Positions 1 to 10,907 of a DNA stretch of 64,000 bases are shown piece after piece. The position numbers and the translations under genes were made by a program. This stretch comes from Tubulanus polymorphus (Eukaryota > Nemertea > Palaeonemertea > Tubulaniformes > Tubulanidae). The stretch spans positions 22,370,485 to 22,434,484 of the forward strand of contig NC_134027.1 in the NCBI RefSeq assembly GCF_964204645.1, read 5' to 3'. Within the stretch, counting starts at the first letter, position 1. Every line of letters begins with the position of its first letter. Below the pieces are notes generated by a model. It ran no database searches and had not been told where the DNA came from. It worked only from the letters and a program-made list of their open reading frames with translations.

Positions 1-1
1 A

Positions 2-712
2 AAGACCGGACTGTATTTAGACGTGGGTTTGGGAGCCCCTGAGCTTTATATAGCGGGTAACGTAATCTCAAAATGGGGTTCTTACGTTAGGAACGGCCTG
101 ACGCTTTTAGTGACGTTAGATCGAGCATTTAACATTTGTTTTCCGCTCAAAGCTAAACGATATTGGAAGTTAAAACATTGTTATATACTTTCTGCGGTTT
201 GTGTAATCATGTGGACTGGCTTGATTTCTTACCGCGCGCAGGATCGAATTATTGCGTACGTCAACACGACATGTACTTACGGCTTGTCTATCCGCGATGC
301 AAAAATAGTTTCCAGTGCCCCCACGTATTCGTATTTGTTAGAAAACATATCCACGACGTATTTACCGTTCGCTCTTATCCCACTACTGAATACGATTATG
401 ATAATTCAACTACGAATTCACGCTAAAAATAGGAAACAACTGATCGGCGCCGACTCGACTAAACAAACTAAACAAGAGGGAACCGGCAACAAAATGGTAT
501 TTGTTGCATCCGCCTTATTCATGGTGTCTGTTTTTCCAGAAATGGCATTCAATATTCTGATCAGATACTTTTCATGGGCTGTCATCTGGCCGGTTTTACT
601 TTTGAATGAAATTTTTCAAGCCCTAAATTCGTCTGTGAACGGTATATTTTATTATGTGTACAGTAAAAACTTTCAACAAGAAATGAAGTCGTTGCGCTAT
701 CGAAGTACATAG
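2..712 (+). CDS. FMRFamide-receptor-like GPCR, copy A (5' end outside window)
   Basis: C-terminal 236 codons of a rhodopsin-family (class A) seven-helix receptor, in frame from position 2 to the TAG at 710-712. It corresponds to TM3 through TM7 of the full 327-residue copy at 18,984-19,967, and the shared part is identical in protein sequence. Visible marks are LDRAFNICFPLK at the end of TM3 (an altered DRY motif), a TM4 tryptophan, a cysteine in the second extracellular loop (NTTCTYG) and NSSVNGIFYYVYS in TM7 in place of NPxxY. The TM7 form is typical of FMRFamide/myosuppressin-type peptide receptors. The ligand cannot be read from sequence. The start lies upstream of the window. Confidence 0.9.
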   Translation, partial: KTGLYLDVGLGAPELYIAGNVISKWGSYVRNGLTLLVTLDRAFNICFPLKAKRYWKLKHCYILSAVCVIMWTGLISYRAQDRIIAYVNTTCTYGLSIRDAKIVSSAPTYSYLLENISTTYLPFALIPLLNTIMIIQLRIHAKNRKQLIGADSTKQTKQEGTGNKMVFVASALFMVSVFPEMAFNILIRYFSWAVIWPVLLLNEIFQALNSSVNGIFYYVYSKNFQQEMKSLRYRST

Positions 713-2409
713 TTTGATGTTCATTAGGGTTATTTGCTATTTTGCAGAAAACCCCTCTGCAATATTCATGATTATTCTTTACTACGGTACTATGCATCTT
801 CTAATCTTTAAAAGTCTCCGAGGAACCAATTTCAACAATAATGGTCGATCGCCAGGATGAAATGAACTTCACAAGAACTAATTATAGTTGCAATGTTAAG
901 AAACTGATTTTATTGAAACCTTCACTAGAGGGCGGCATACCACAAACACCATTAGCTAACACTACAGATAGCTCAATAAAAAATAAACAGGGTGTCCCAA
1001 AAACGTGTTACCGTAGGTTTAAGATTAGTTGTTCATTATTGTTGAACAAAAAAATTGGGAGGTAAGGGGTAAGGGGTAAGGGGGTATGACCTGGGTGTTC
1101 GCTCGAGGATGAAATTTTGAAATGCAAAAGAGTCATGCACGGCTAAGCCCTAAATAATTAGGGTTTTCCGTTACATCACAGAAAACCCTATTGATATTCG
1201 CGTGTTTATTATTATTATTTGACAATTGACGTCAAAACCGCAAAGGCTTTCTTACCTAAGGGCGCTTTCCGATACAATCAGTTTTATTTAATTTAGCTCA
1301 CTTCGATCTACAGATACTGCTTAGGTATTTTGATGAATCAACGTTACAATAGCACTGTAAACATCGAAAATTGAGCCCCATTCATTGAGGCGACATGTTT
1401 TTTAGAGTCGTCATCCCGAAATCATCCGCCGGCTGGCCCTCACTTCGATTATCAATTCAAGTGTAAATAAACAAATTTATTGCCGCAAGCCTTCACATTC
1501 AGTTGCGGTCTTCGAGCAGTAATCTTAACAATTACCCATTTTTTTCATCGGTACACTTTACCGATCACCATGATATTAACTACTCTGAATATTATAAATA
1601 TTATAAGCACTATTGAGCTGTAAAGATCGATAATCAACGTGTGTCTTTACGTCGTCGTTCCGCGGATCTGCTGCGAGTTTTCCTCGCCATAAGAATCAAA
1701 TCAAGTACAAATAAATTTATTACTCCCAGTGATTTGCCTGTGGGCTTCAAACAGTTAGTTTTACAATATTCTATTTCCCTATACAAAATTTACCGGATAT
1801 TTACTAAGGTAAATCATTTAAGTCCCGGCGAGTCGTGGGCCTAAACTAAACGACCAAACTAAACAGGCCGAACAGATACAGCAGAGAAAAGCTGTAGTGT
1901 TGACGTTGTATCAAAATAAATGAATTTATTACTACAGTGATTTGGCCCCGGGCGTCAAACATGCATCAGTATTCTACTTTTCCTACCGTACACACCGAGC
2001 TTTTCCAAATCCACGGGATATTTACTAAATACAGGTATATGACACACTCTCATCCGTAAGCTGGACTCACGCTTATAATCGGAGTAAGTGTTCGCCGCGG
2101 GGGTACGTGACCTTTAGGTCTACCGGTAGTGAGCTTTACTGTCTCAAACAAACACATGTAATTTTTGTGATGATTAACGGACTCATGGATTGAACTCCAA
2201 AACAAAATTTGCAAAAAAAAATCTGGCAACATTGCTGCGATGTACAAAAGATTTCTTTCTTCATAATCCGAAAATAAAATCGATGTTACGAATTGAATAT
2301 CCCAGAGACCTATCCCTGTTAAATAAGGTGTAGGAATAAAATGTTTAGGAGGGTTGAAATTCAATAGGCCTGAGACCCAATCCGTCCGGATGTTAGGCAT
2401 ACGCATATA
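713..2409. other. Non-coding part of arm A, repeats only
   Basis: No convincing gene. Positions 841-1,065 hold a short open frame conserved in three cassette copies, but it overlaps a MITE end and looks incidental. A short GTAAGG-like run lies at 1,062-1,085. One end of a TIR element (CAGGGTGTCCCA, about 988-1,012) is present. Homology to copies C and D stops near 1,158, inside that element. The mirror stretch is 17,287-18,983. Confidence 0.6.
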
Positions 2410-3379
2410 CATAGGCCTACGTATTTCCTATTGAAAAAGGCTCTACTTAAAGCTCGTACTACGCATTTTAGAAATAACAACCTTAGAACTCCTACGTTGG
2501 CTACCGATAAACAGCCTATCATTGTACCGTATGTACCTTTCCTCGAGAATTCTAAAGTTTCTCTTCGGTCACTAAATAAACAACTTATCTTTAAATACAA
2601 TAATAAACTTAGTAACATATTGATTAATAACAAACCGAAAACCGAATCCCTAAACTGTGGAATTTATAAAATACCTTGTAAAGTTTGCGACAAAGTATAT
2701 ATAGGAGAAACAGGTCGGAATCTTAATCAACGCATAAAAGAGCATAAATTAGATGTAAAAAACTTTAAACCTGAAAGCGGAGTTGCTAGTCATGTTTTTC
2801 AGACTTCACACAATTTTGATTTTGCTAATGCTGAATTAATTTACCCTTGCAGCGATAAAACTAGAAGACATATTTTGGAATCTGCATTAATTATTGAAAA
2901 TTCGAACAACGTTGTAAACCTTAACAATTGTTTTTCACCCCATAATAAACTAAGATCAAAATTCCTCTGTAAACTGGTTAAACTCAACACTTGATTTCCC
3001 CTTTGATTATTTGTTATTTGTTCTCTCATCAATTTCGTCTCTGACTTAACTTGTATTCACCTTTGTTTTAATTTAAGTGCCCCCTAGTTTGTCTTTCTTT
3101 TTACTACTGACTTTAAGTTTCATTTATATTTATAGTCACTATTGTTGTTTATAATTACCCCTTAGTTTGCTTCCCTTTAATCTATTTTAGCGTGTAACTG
3201 TTTCTACGTTAATTTTCCTTTAGTCTCTTTGTCTCTGGATTGTATATATATCTCATAATTTCTGTAGTATCTCATTATTCCTGAAGATGACTATTAGGAT
3301 ATAGTCGAAAACTATCTCGAAGTTTCATTTTCGGACTTTTTATTATCATTGTGGGATTCTCTCCTCATAGGCCTACGTA
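2410..3379 (+). mobile_element. 5'-truncated Penelope-like element with 14-bp target duplication
   Basis: The C-terminal GIY-YIG endonuclease of a Penelope-like retroelement is followed by a 3' tail. Both sides carry the same 14 bases (cataggcctacgta at 2,410-2,423 and 3,366-3,379), read as the target-site duplication. The body is therefore about 942 bp and lacks the reverse transcriptase. The tail contains CTGAAGA, a short hairpin and GAAA at 3,281-3,310, a motif common at the ends of such elements. The same insertion is in arm B but not at the matching place in copies C or D. Confidence 0.85.
2431..2994 (+). pseudogene. Penelope-like element GIY-YIG endonuclease fragment (copy A)
   Basis: 187-residue open frame. 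Residues about 76-107 carry the GIY-YIG core (CGIYKIPCKVCDKVYIGETG, then an RxxEHK-like segment), with two cysteines between the GIY and YIG halves as in Penelope-like retroelement endonucleases. Autonomous elements place this domain after a reverse transcriptase; here only the linker and endonuclease remain, so the protein should not support retrotransposition. The frame opens with TTG at the truncation point, so no native start is present. Confidence 0.85.
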
Positions 3380-5962
3380 GGCTAGTAGCCTCTACTAGGT
3401 TAAAGCTAAGTTCACTATAAAGGAGGAATCAGATTTATTAAAATAAATGTATTAGTGATTAACTGGTTCTGACTTCCAATGATCAATCATAATTATTAAC
3501 GATATTCTATTAGCAAAAATGAGGAATTAATTCCTAATGACTTAAGTTATTGCGGATCCCGAGAAAAAGATCTTTTTTATTCAAAAAACCTTTCGCTCGA
3601 AATTTTTCGTCGAAACAAAATATTTTTTCGTTCCAACCAATAAAATCTCATTTGATAGAACCAATTTGAAAAAACTCATTAGGACAAAGCTGTTTTCGTT
3701 CTTTTTCTTATCCATACGAAATGTTTTTAGTTCGAACAATTGTTCGATCGAACAGAATCGTTTTCATTCTCTCGCCAGAATGTTAAGTTTTCCGTTCGAA
3801 CAAGTATATTGTAAAAAGTTTTTAAACCGAACAGAATTATTTTCATTCAAACATTTGTTCGAAACAAAATTGTTTTCACTGGACAAAATTTTTTGTCGGG
3901 ACGAAAAGTTTTTCCATTTTTTGTCAGGAAATATTTTCACGGCCCTGTTCAGGCACCATACTTTTCACTACAGAATGTGTATAGGCTCCATACGTCGACG
4001 TTGAATCTACAAAAGCTCTTATTCGAAATCGACAAAACCCAAACAACGCACAGATAAAGTTTGTCTTTACAAATCTTAACAAGACAATTTGTTATCGAAC
4101 CAAGATACACTATTTGGCACCTTGACAACATGTACATTAGATTGAGCCACAGGCACTTTTCTTATATAATGGGTTTTGACCTTGCTGACGTGATAAATTT
4201 TACCGTAATCTACGATAAAAAATTCACCGGGTTCGCGCCATCTTAGTTACCCATGATGCAACTGTTTTACCTATGATCCAATGCGCCCCCTTTCATTTAT
4301 CTATAATATAGGCCCACAGAGAGGTAAGAAACGACCCTTAAACTTCTCCGTATAACAACATAATTGGATTGCGGGGTTTCGCAATCTGCCAAAGACGTCT
4401 AATGTAAAGATAACCACGTGCATCGCGCTCATGCGCAATACGAACATGAAAACAAAGACTCTTGTTAGCGCCGAACTTAATTTGAATATGCAAATTCAAC
4501 AGACAGTGAATAAAAAAATTGGCTTTTCCCCATTGATTATTCCAACGAAAGCCAGCTAGGCCTTCAAATTGTGGATGGAACGAAATCAGCAAATTCATTC
4601 TGATCGTCACATACGTACGGATACGTCCTTGGGACATGAGAGAAAATTGATTTTCTCGATATAATAATAATTAATTATAATTAATATATTATCTAGTGTG
4701 CCTTATCGTCCGCACACTACCCATATACACATTAAACTATTGACTCATGCCCAAACCTGACTGGGCCAACTACAAATATAGAGACGACCGGATGCCTTGA
4801 AGTTAACCCTTCAATCGATCACCTGATAAACTTGTCGTTTCCGGATTCCCCATTTTGGCGAGATGGTTTAGTTACTGAGTGGAACCGTGCGGCGAAGAAG
4901 AAACACATTTTATTAACTACACCAATCCGTTTCAACTGTAAATGGATGGAGCCCCGCAATCGAATTTCTATCGACAAAATTTATTAAAAACATGACCACA
5001 ACATTTCGGCTGTTGACGAACCGCAATCATCAGTTGGAATGACTTGAAGCAGACAAACTCCACATCGACCTAGCCAAGAGAAACGCATTTTTGAAATCGA
5101 ATTAACCAAAAAGGGTTTAGACTAGGACACAAGGCTTTTTCCTCTATCCCGGTCCCCATACTGTTTATTTTTACCAAATATTGAAAGCCCCCCCCCAACC
5201 GGTATACGTATAAATTGAACTCAGAAACAACTGCCTTTGAGAACTCCTAGGTACTGGCCCGTGATTAGGTATTTACCGTGATTAGGTAATGACCTAGTGA
5301 CAAGAATGGCATTCACTTAAACGAACTCGGGAAATCTGCACTCGTATCACACTTCTACAACATTTTGATAGTCAAGCTGAAGTCTTCAGTACTCCCGTCA
5401 CGAATAAACGGAAGGATCGCTCACTAACACAGACACCACCAAGTACCGAAAAAGCAACCAAGAAACAAAATGTTGATAGAAACTAAACTGTATTGTATAG
5501 TGGGATATCAAATTATTTGTTCCCCAAATATGCTTAAAGTCTCTATAATCTTATTCGATCTGAATAAGTTATTCAATCTAAACATATCTATCGAATGGAT
5601 ATACCTGAGTGTGTCAATTGTAGTTACCATACTTCTACGGATTTCAATCTGAAAGCCCTCCCCCCCCCCCAACAGGTACGTATCAACTGAACTCAGAAAC
5701 AACTGCCTTTGAGAACTCCTAGGTACTGGCCCGTGTATTTACAGTGATTAGATAATGACCTGATGCCACCTATTTTTTCTCATGCGTATTTTCTGTATAG
5801 AGCCGAACATTCTCTGTATAGAGCCGAACATTTTGCGACCTGTTCAGATGTTTTACTAAAACACATTTCACCATTTACAATGAATTCTTGTGCAATGAAT
5901 GTTTATATTCAATTTAAGTTATTAAAGTAAGTTATTAAGTAATTTAAGTTACATTCACATTT

Positions 5963-5965
<3 letters not shown>
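3380..5965. other. Non-coding, repeat-rich part of arm A
   Basis: No supported gene. Positions 3,570-3,960 are a low-complexity stretch of TTCG/GAAC repeats with internal inverted symmetry. Positions 3,960-4,250 match a dispersed repeat also found near 21,540, 31,330 and 46,830. Positions 4,780-5,300 match copies C and D. An internal direct duplication of about 100 bp (around 5,190-5,290 and 5,670-5,750, each following a long C run) is specific to arms A and B. Open frames here, such as 4,338-4,637 minus, have no recognisable domain. Confidence 0.6.

Positions 5966-6039
<74 letters not shown>
5966..6039. repeat. (AT)n microsatellite, copy A
   Basis: 74 bp of alternating AT, the same length in arm B at 13,645-13,718. 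Copy D has a longer interrupted version (about 24,242-24,350) and copy C a much longer one (about 29,684-29,918). Confidence 0.95.
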
Positions 6040-6044
<5 letters not shown>

Positions 6045-6741
6045 TCTTACGTACGTATCTGATATATCATTTGCATGATATCTGATACGCCACTGTAACT
6101 TTAACTGTATTTTGTTGGAAGTTCATTCGAAAGATATGAATATTTTGATTTTGAATGCTTATTTTCTTAATAGTTTTCAGTTTCTGCTTGATTTTAAGTT
6201 CGATGCATTTCAATTAATTTCATACACAAAATAAAATTGGATCCGTGCAAATTCGCAGTTCTACCGATTAATGGCCACCATCAACCAGTGAATGATTTTG
6301 CCATCGATAAGCTTACATGCTTAGTATGTTTTTTCTTTTTGAAACTTGGCCGAGTGTGTCGTAATCTGAGTTGGGGGATTTGCTATTTTTTATAAGTCTA
6401 GATTTGTTTCTGTTAGTCTCCCTTATCATCTCATTTTATAGAACAAATTGCTATGTTGTGATGTCTTGTAGAATGCGGCAAACTGGCAGAAGTTGGTATC
6501 GAGACGGAAGCTCGAAATACGCTCTGCAACACATTTAGTCGGTTTTCGAATATAGCTATTGGACTGATATCGTATTCCACCTTCACCTTATAGAGATGCC
6601 AAACCGGGGGAAAAATCCATTTAAACGCGCCATTGTACTTCACCTGCCTATTGACTTATTCACCAATAAATGCCTTGTGATGTTCCGTAGTCAGAACTCG
6701 TTAGTTCATCCCGGCATCATCTAATAACCGAAACTGCTAAA

Positions 6742-8542
6742 ATGCAATTGAAATTTGTATATTTTACATTTTTGCTGAAAATCTGCGAATGTTTCGAAAC
6801 GGGCTCGGTATATTTCGCCGAAGTAGCGACAAGAGGAAACGATTACTCGATAGATGGACCGTATCTGTCTATTGATAAGAATTCAGCCTCTTTGATCAGT
6901 TGCAGCGCCGCGTGTTCACTGGATACTAAATGCAAATCGTTCAATTATCAAGGAGATTCCAGCGTTTGCGAATTGAGTGACAAGTTACCAACTGGCCCGA
7001 CGTTCAGGCAGAGAAATGGGACAGCATTTAGATACAAGGTTGGTGCAAAGTAGAGCTTATTTCACAGACACGTTTTCATTGAATGTGACTTACCAATTTC
7101 GATTACAACTGATTGATAAGACCCCCATCGATTAAGTAATAACTTTTTAAGCGTACAGAAACTTACTTCTGATGTGGTCTCGGGGTCGTGAGAACCATAT
7201 ACGCGTGAATACATATTGCATACATTATATAGTGGCCGATTCGGGCCATGTAAAAATATTACACACCTTGCAATTTTTTCTACCAAAGCCTAAACGCGTG
7301 ATGAAATGTTGAATTATTACCACGTTAACAGACGAAAAACTAGCGCAATAAAAGGAGAGCGTGATAAAAAGAGTTTATCCCGTTCCTTTTCGTTTTAACG
7401 CAGCAATGAAACGACCAATTTAGTTTCATCGTGCAACGAGTTTTCTTCGTTTTATCCAATTGGTTTTGGTTAGTTTTTCATCCTAACGTGGCAATAATCG
7501 TTATATCCCACAATGAAACGAATTATAGGCGTTGATCAAAAAAAGGTTGCAATCAAGCGATTTTTTTTCACACGGCCCGAATCTCCTACCATATATTACA
7601 TATCTTATGCGTTTGGAACTGCTTTTTGAAAAACGTTGTGTATTTTTACATCCAGTGTACATCCAGTTAAACGTCTCTGAAACATTGCAAACCATTCTAA
7701 ATAGGACAAAATTGTTTACTTAAAGATATTGGCACGGTACAATGAGCTTTTTCTCAAAACGGTGTGTAAAATGAACCCGATAGATGAAATTCATCATCTA
7801 TGTCGGTCGGACGGTTCATCGGTCTCACTATGCATACATTTTCCCCAATATGCGAGAAAGCTTTAAACTAGAACATTAGTTTTCTCATTATTTATTAACC
7901 AGTAACGCTGAACGTTGATGGTCGGTCGATACGTTAAAACCATTTCATCTAAAAATCGTTTAAGAGTCGTTGCACTTGTAATATTATTGTCATTACTAAT
8001 TGAGGTGAATGTACGTAAATGCCTCGTCCAAAATTGGAGTTTTAACGTCAAGATCGCGATGTAGGTTAAAAGACTATCTTCAACGATGTGTCGACAGAGC
8101 TACGAGTGATGTCTCTACTGGCAAGTGAGGATCCACCAGGTTCGCTAGTAGTAACTCGGTCCTCTGTGTTCAATTTATACAATTCAGTTGAAAAATCCAA
8201 ATGAACTTTTCTCAGAAAAATCAGTTATCAATGAATACAAACAAATGAATTTATTTTACATTTCATATCAAACTACCTTATCTCTTCAGAAAATTGATAA
8301 TTGATAACAGCTATACCAAGCAGCATAGCATCCGCGTGGTATCATTTATGATCTGCAACCTTGAAATACAGTTGTAGATTGATCGAAAATGACCTGTACC
8401 GCCATACCGTCGTACCATTGGTCGTATCGCCAGATCGGCTGGTTAGTGGTACCCCACACAGAAGTGTATATTCTTACGATTTCTTTTCTTTTTCTATTAA
8501 AATTTTAGTGTCAGGACCTCGATGGAGATTGCCTCCGATACG
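6742..8542 (+). CDS. Secreted PAN/Apple-domain gene, copy A, two exons, truncated at the 3' side
   Basis: Exon 1 is 6,742-7,038: an ATG, a hydrophobic signal peptide (MQLKFVYFTFLLKICEC) and a PAN/Apple-like module with the pattern SCSAACSLDTKCKSFNY and a later Cys, ending at AAG|GTTGGT in phase 0. A candidate exon 2 is 8,509-8,542: acceptor TTTTAG, 34 nt encoding CQDLDGDCLRY plus one base, donor G|GTAAGT. In copy B the chain continues into a GON-like exon in the spacer. In A the inverted-repeat border at 8,776 removes it, and I see no replacement on the plus strand, so A is probably a truncated gene. PAN modules usually bind proteins or glycans outside the cell; no partner can be named. Confidence 0.65.
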
Positions 8543-8776
8543 GTAAGTTGAAAACATGCATCCTTTATTGCTTTGATATATGATTTTTAATAGACGCAGG
8601 CTTTTTTATGTCATATGATGTAAACACAAAGTCAAAACGATAGCGATGTAATATAAACTTAACAATCGAGATAAAAACCTCGGGAGTAAATCGTATTCAT
8701 CGTCCGGCATTAATACGGCACTCAAGAATGTGGCTGCGCTCACACGACATTCACAACTCAAATCAATTCGAAGGAT

Positions 8777-10907
8777 TGAAATCCGTCACCGAGTAAATAA
8801 ATAAAGTTTCTTAATAACCATTATGCACATGTAAAGATACTGGTATGGTATCCATTTTTGATCATTTAAATATGCCTGAATAGGGGATGGGCAAATACAG
8901 CTCCAGAAAACTTAAGCGAGAATTGATGTATTCACTCAATCAAAACGAATTCTAACCAATTTTGTGGTATGGATTTTCAATAGAATTACAATTTCAAGCG
9001 TGGCGATGTTCTACCATCATTAATATTTCAAATATCTTATTCGCAATCGGTCGGTTAAAAGAAGATCGACAGTCACGACGAATTCGGATCACGAATTTGC
9101 ATATTTCATGCATGTGTCATTAGTTATGCACGATTACGATACGGAACTGGGTCAGATGTTCGGTGCATATCTGAAGAACGGGCAATTTGCATATCCGAAT
9201 TCGATTGGACAAAGTTGTTTCAGAACAAAGACAAACATTCTCTAATCCATAAACGTGTGCGCGGTTTTAAAGTTGCTGGCATCGTTAAACAGCGCAGCAC
9301 GCAAAACGTCGGAAAGGAATCCGTGCTTCATTAGTTACAAAGTTGACAATTTATACAAATAAAAAATGACGTCAAACCATAACAAATCAAAAAGCTATTA
9401 TTCATGACTACCAGTAGACTTGCAACATTGTGATCCCAGTCCATACTTTTAATTTAGTTATCAATGGGTTGAATGGATTGGAAATGAATTGATTGTGATG
9501 CAACAACTGACAAGTGCTAGAATTGTTGAATCATTCATATGAGGATAAAATTGTTTTTTTTATAATTTTTGTTATTGTTTTCCGCCAAACTGAAGGGCAG
9601 AATGTTTAAAAGAGTAAGAACATAAATGCAAATACCTCAATAGTGAAACGAACTCGCCGAAAATTTACGTAACACCATTCGCCCCACACTCTGTATATAC
9701 CATATTTCGCAGCCTGGCTGAAGTTGTTCGTCGGTCCGGCCGGAAGCGGAAGAAACTCTTTAGGCAATAATGACGTCATCCCGTGACAGAAGATATCGAA
9801 TTTTCGTTTATAAGCGCTTTTGATCGGGTATAGAGCGTAAACTTTGTCTTCGGTATTGCCATTGATCAAAACGTCAGTACAAGTGGCCGGACGAATGCCT
9901 GTAAATGAAATAAAAGGATTGCATATGCATCGGTTTTTATGCTCTTCGGTTCCTGACACACCGCCCCCTCACCTCAATTGTCTTTTTTTATGCATTCACA
10001 ACAACGATGGTCTATTTAAAGGGTTTAAATTTCATCATTATTACGGATACTTTATTTTGGCCTAAATTTTGCAATCAAATATAATTCATGACTCGTATTT
10101 TTATTTCATACGTAGGTTTTCAGACTTTCATGTTTTAGTAATGAAGTTTTTACAGCAGTATTCATGTCGATAATGTGATATTTATCCTTAAGGTGCCAAT
10201 ATACCTCCAAGTTGGTTTTCTTCTTCTTCTTTCTTATCTCCTACCTGTCTGTCACACAATGTTCTCCGTGAGACATTTTGATCCGTAATTTCGATAATAA
10301 TCTGTTGATCTTCGTTTATTGTGCATCAATTTGTTCGGTAAGGATTTAAACCTTCGGAAATGAACTTTGATTTCATATAAACTTGTTTTTGTTTTCATTA
10401 ATCAGCGATAGTTTACTCAGCATACGCTCGCCGAGAAAGGGCTTTCGTGGTACGTAATGTGGCGCCGCCTACATTGTTACGCATAGCATAGCATTGTTTA
10501 TTTTGCATGATATACTGATACAAAGATATGTAATTACTATATGTTACAGTAGTTACCCATCGCTGATTAAGGGAAACAAAATCAACTTTAGGAAAGATTC
10601 GTTGTTTATTTCTGAATGCTAAATCCTCGCTGAACGAAGTGATGCATTATAATGAAGGTAGATCAAGCTATTATTGACGGATTCTAAACGTCCACAGGTT
10701 GACCATGTGACATACGTAGATTCTATGAAACATCGTACGTCGGGGTAGAGTGATTTGTTTTGTAGGCCATCGGCTGTTAGACACGATTTAAGATATGCCT
10801 GCGCAGACGAAAGCTAAGTACCTAAACTATATTTCAATTCGTACTGGGTAGAACCCTGTACTAACCGTGGTCTTACCAAATACTTAAACATCTCAAACTG
10901 AGGGGTG
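8777..10907. other. Unique spacer between inverted-repeat arms A and B
   Basis: 2,131 bp without a partner in either arm. It holds a GON-like exon on the minus strand (9,636-9,898) and a degenerate foldback MITE (10,239-10,684). Positions 8,777-9,600 show no supported gene, and I looked there without success for a further exon of the GON gene. Confidence 0.9.

Larger units (their letters stand above)
1..8776 (+). repeat. Inverted-repeat arm A (cassette copy A)
   Basis: Reverse complement of 10,908-19,695. Paired coordinates sum to 19,696 at the outer part and 19,684 at the inner part. The differences I found are a C-run near 5,187 (9 bases here, 16 in the other arm), a 4-bp indel near 5,364, a one-base change in a second C-run near 5,660 and scattered substitutions such as those near 1,906 and 3,582. 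Identity stops sharply after 8,776. The arm is cut by the window start, so its true length is unknown. It holds a GPCR, a Penelope-like fragment, a PAN exon and a micro-exon. Confidence 0.95.

Noticed and set aside
841-1065. 74-residue frame with a longer relative at 32,586-32,870
   Set aside because: Overlaps the end of a MITE and a GTAAGG-type run; conservation follows from copying of the cassette, not from coding.
4338-4637. 99-residue minus-strand frame, also at 15,059-15,358
   Set aside because: Lies in repeat sequence, is not kept open in copies C or D, and has no recognisable domain.
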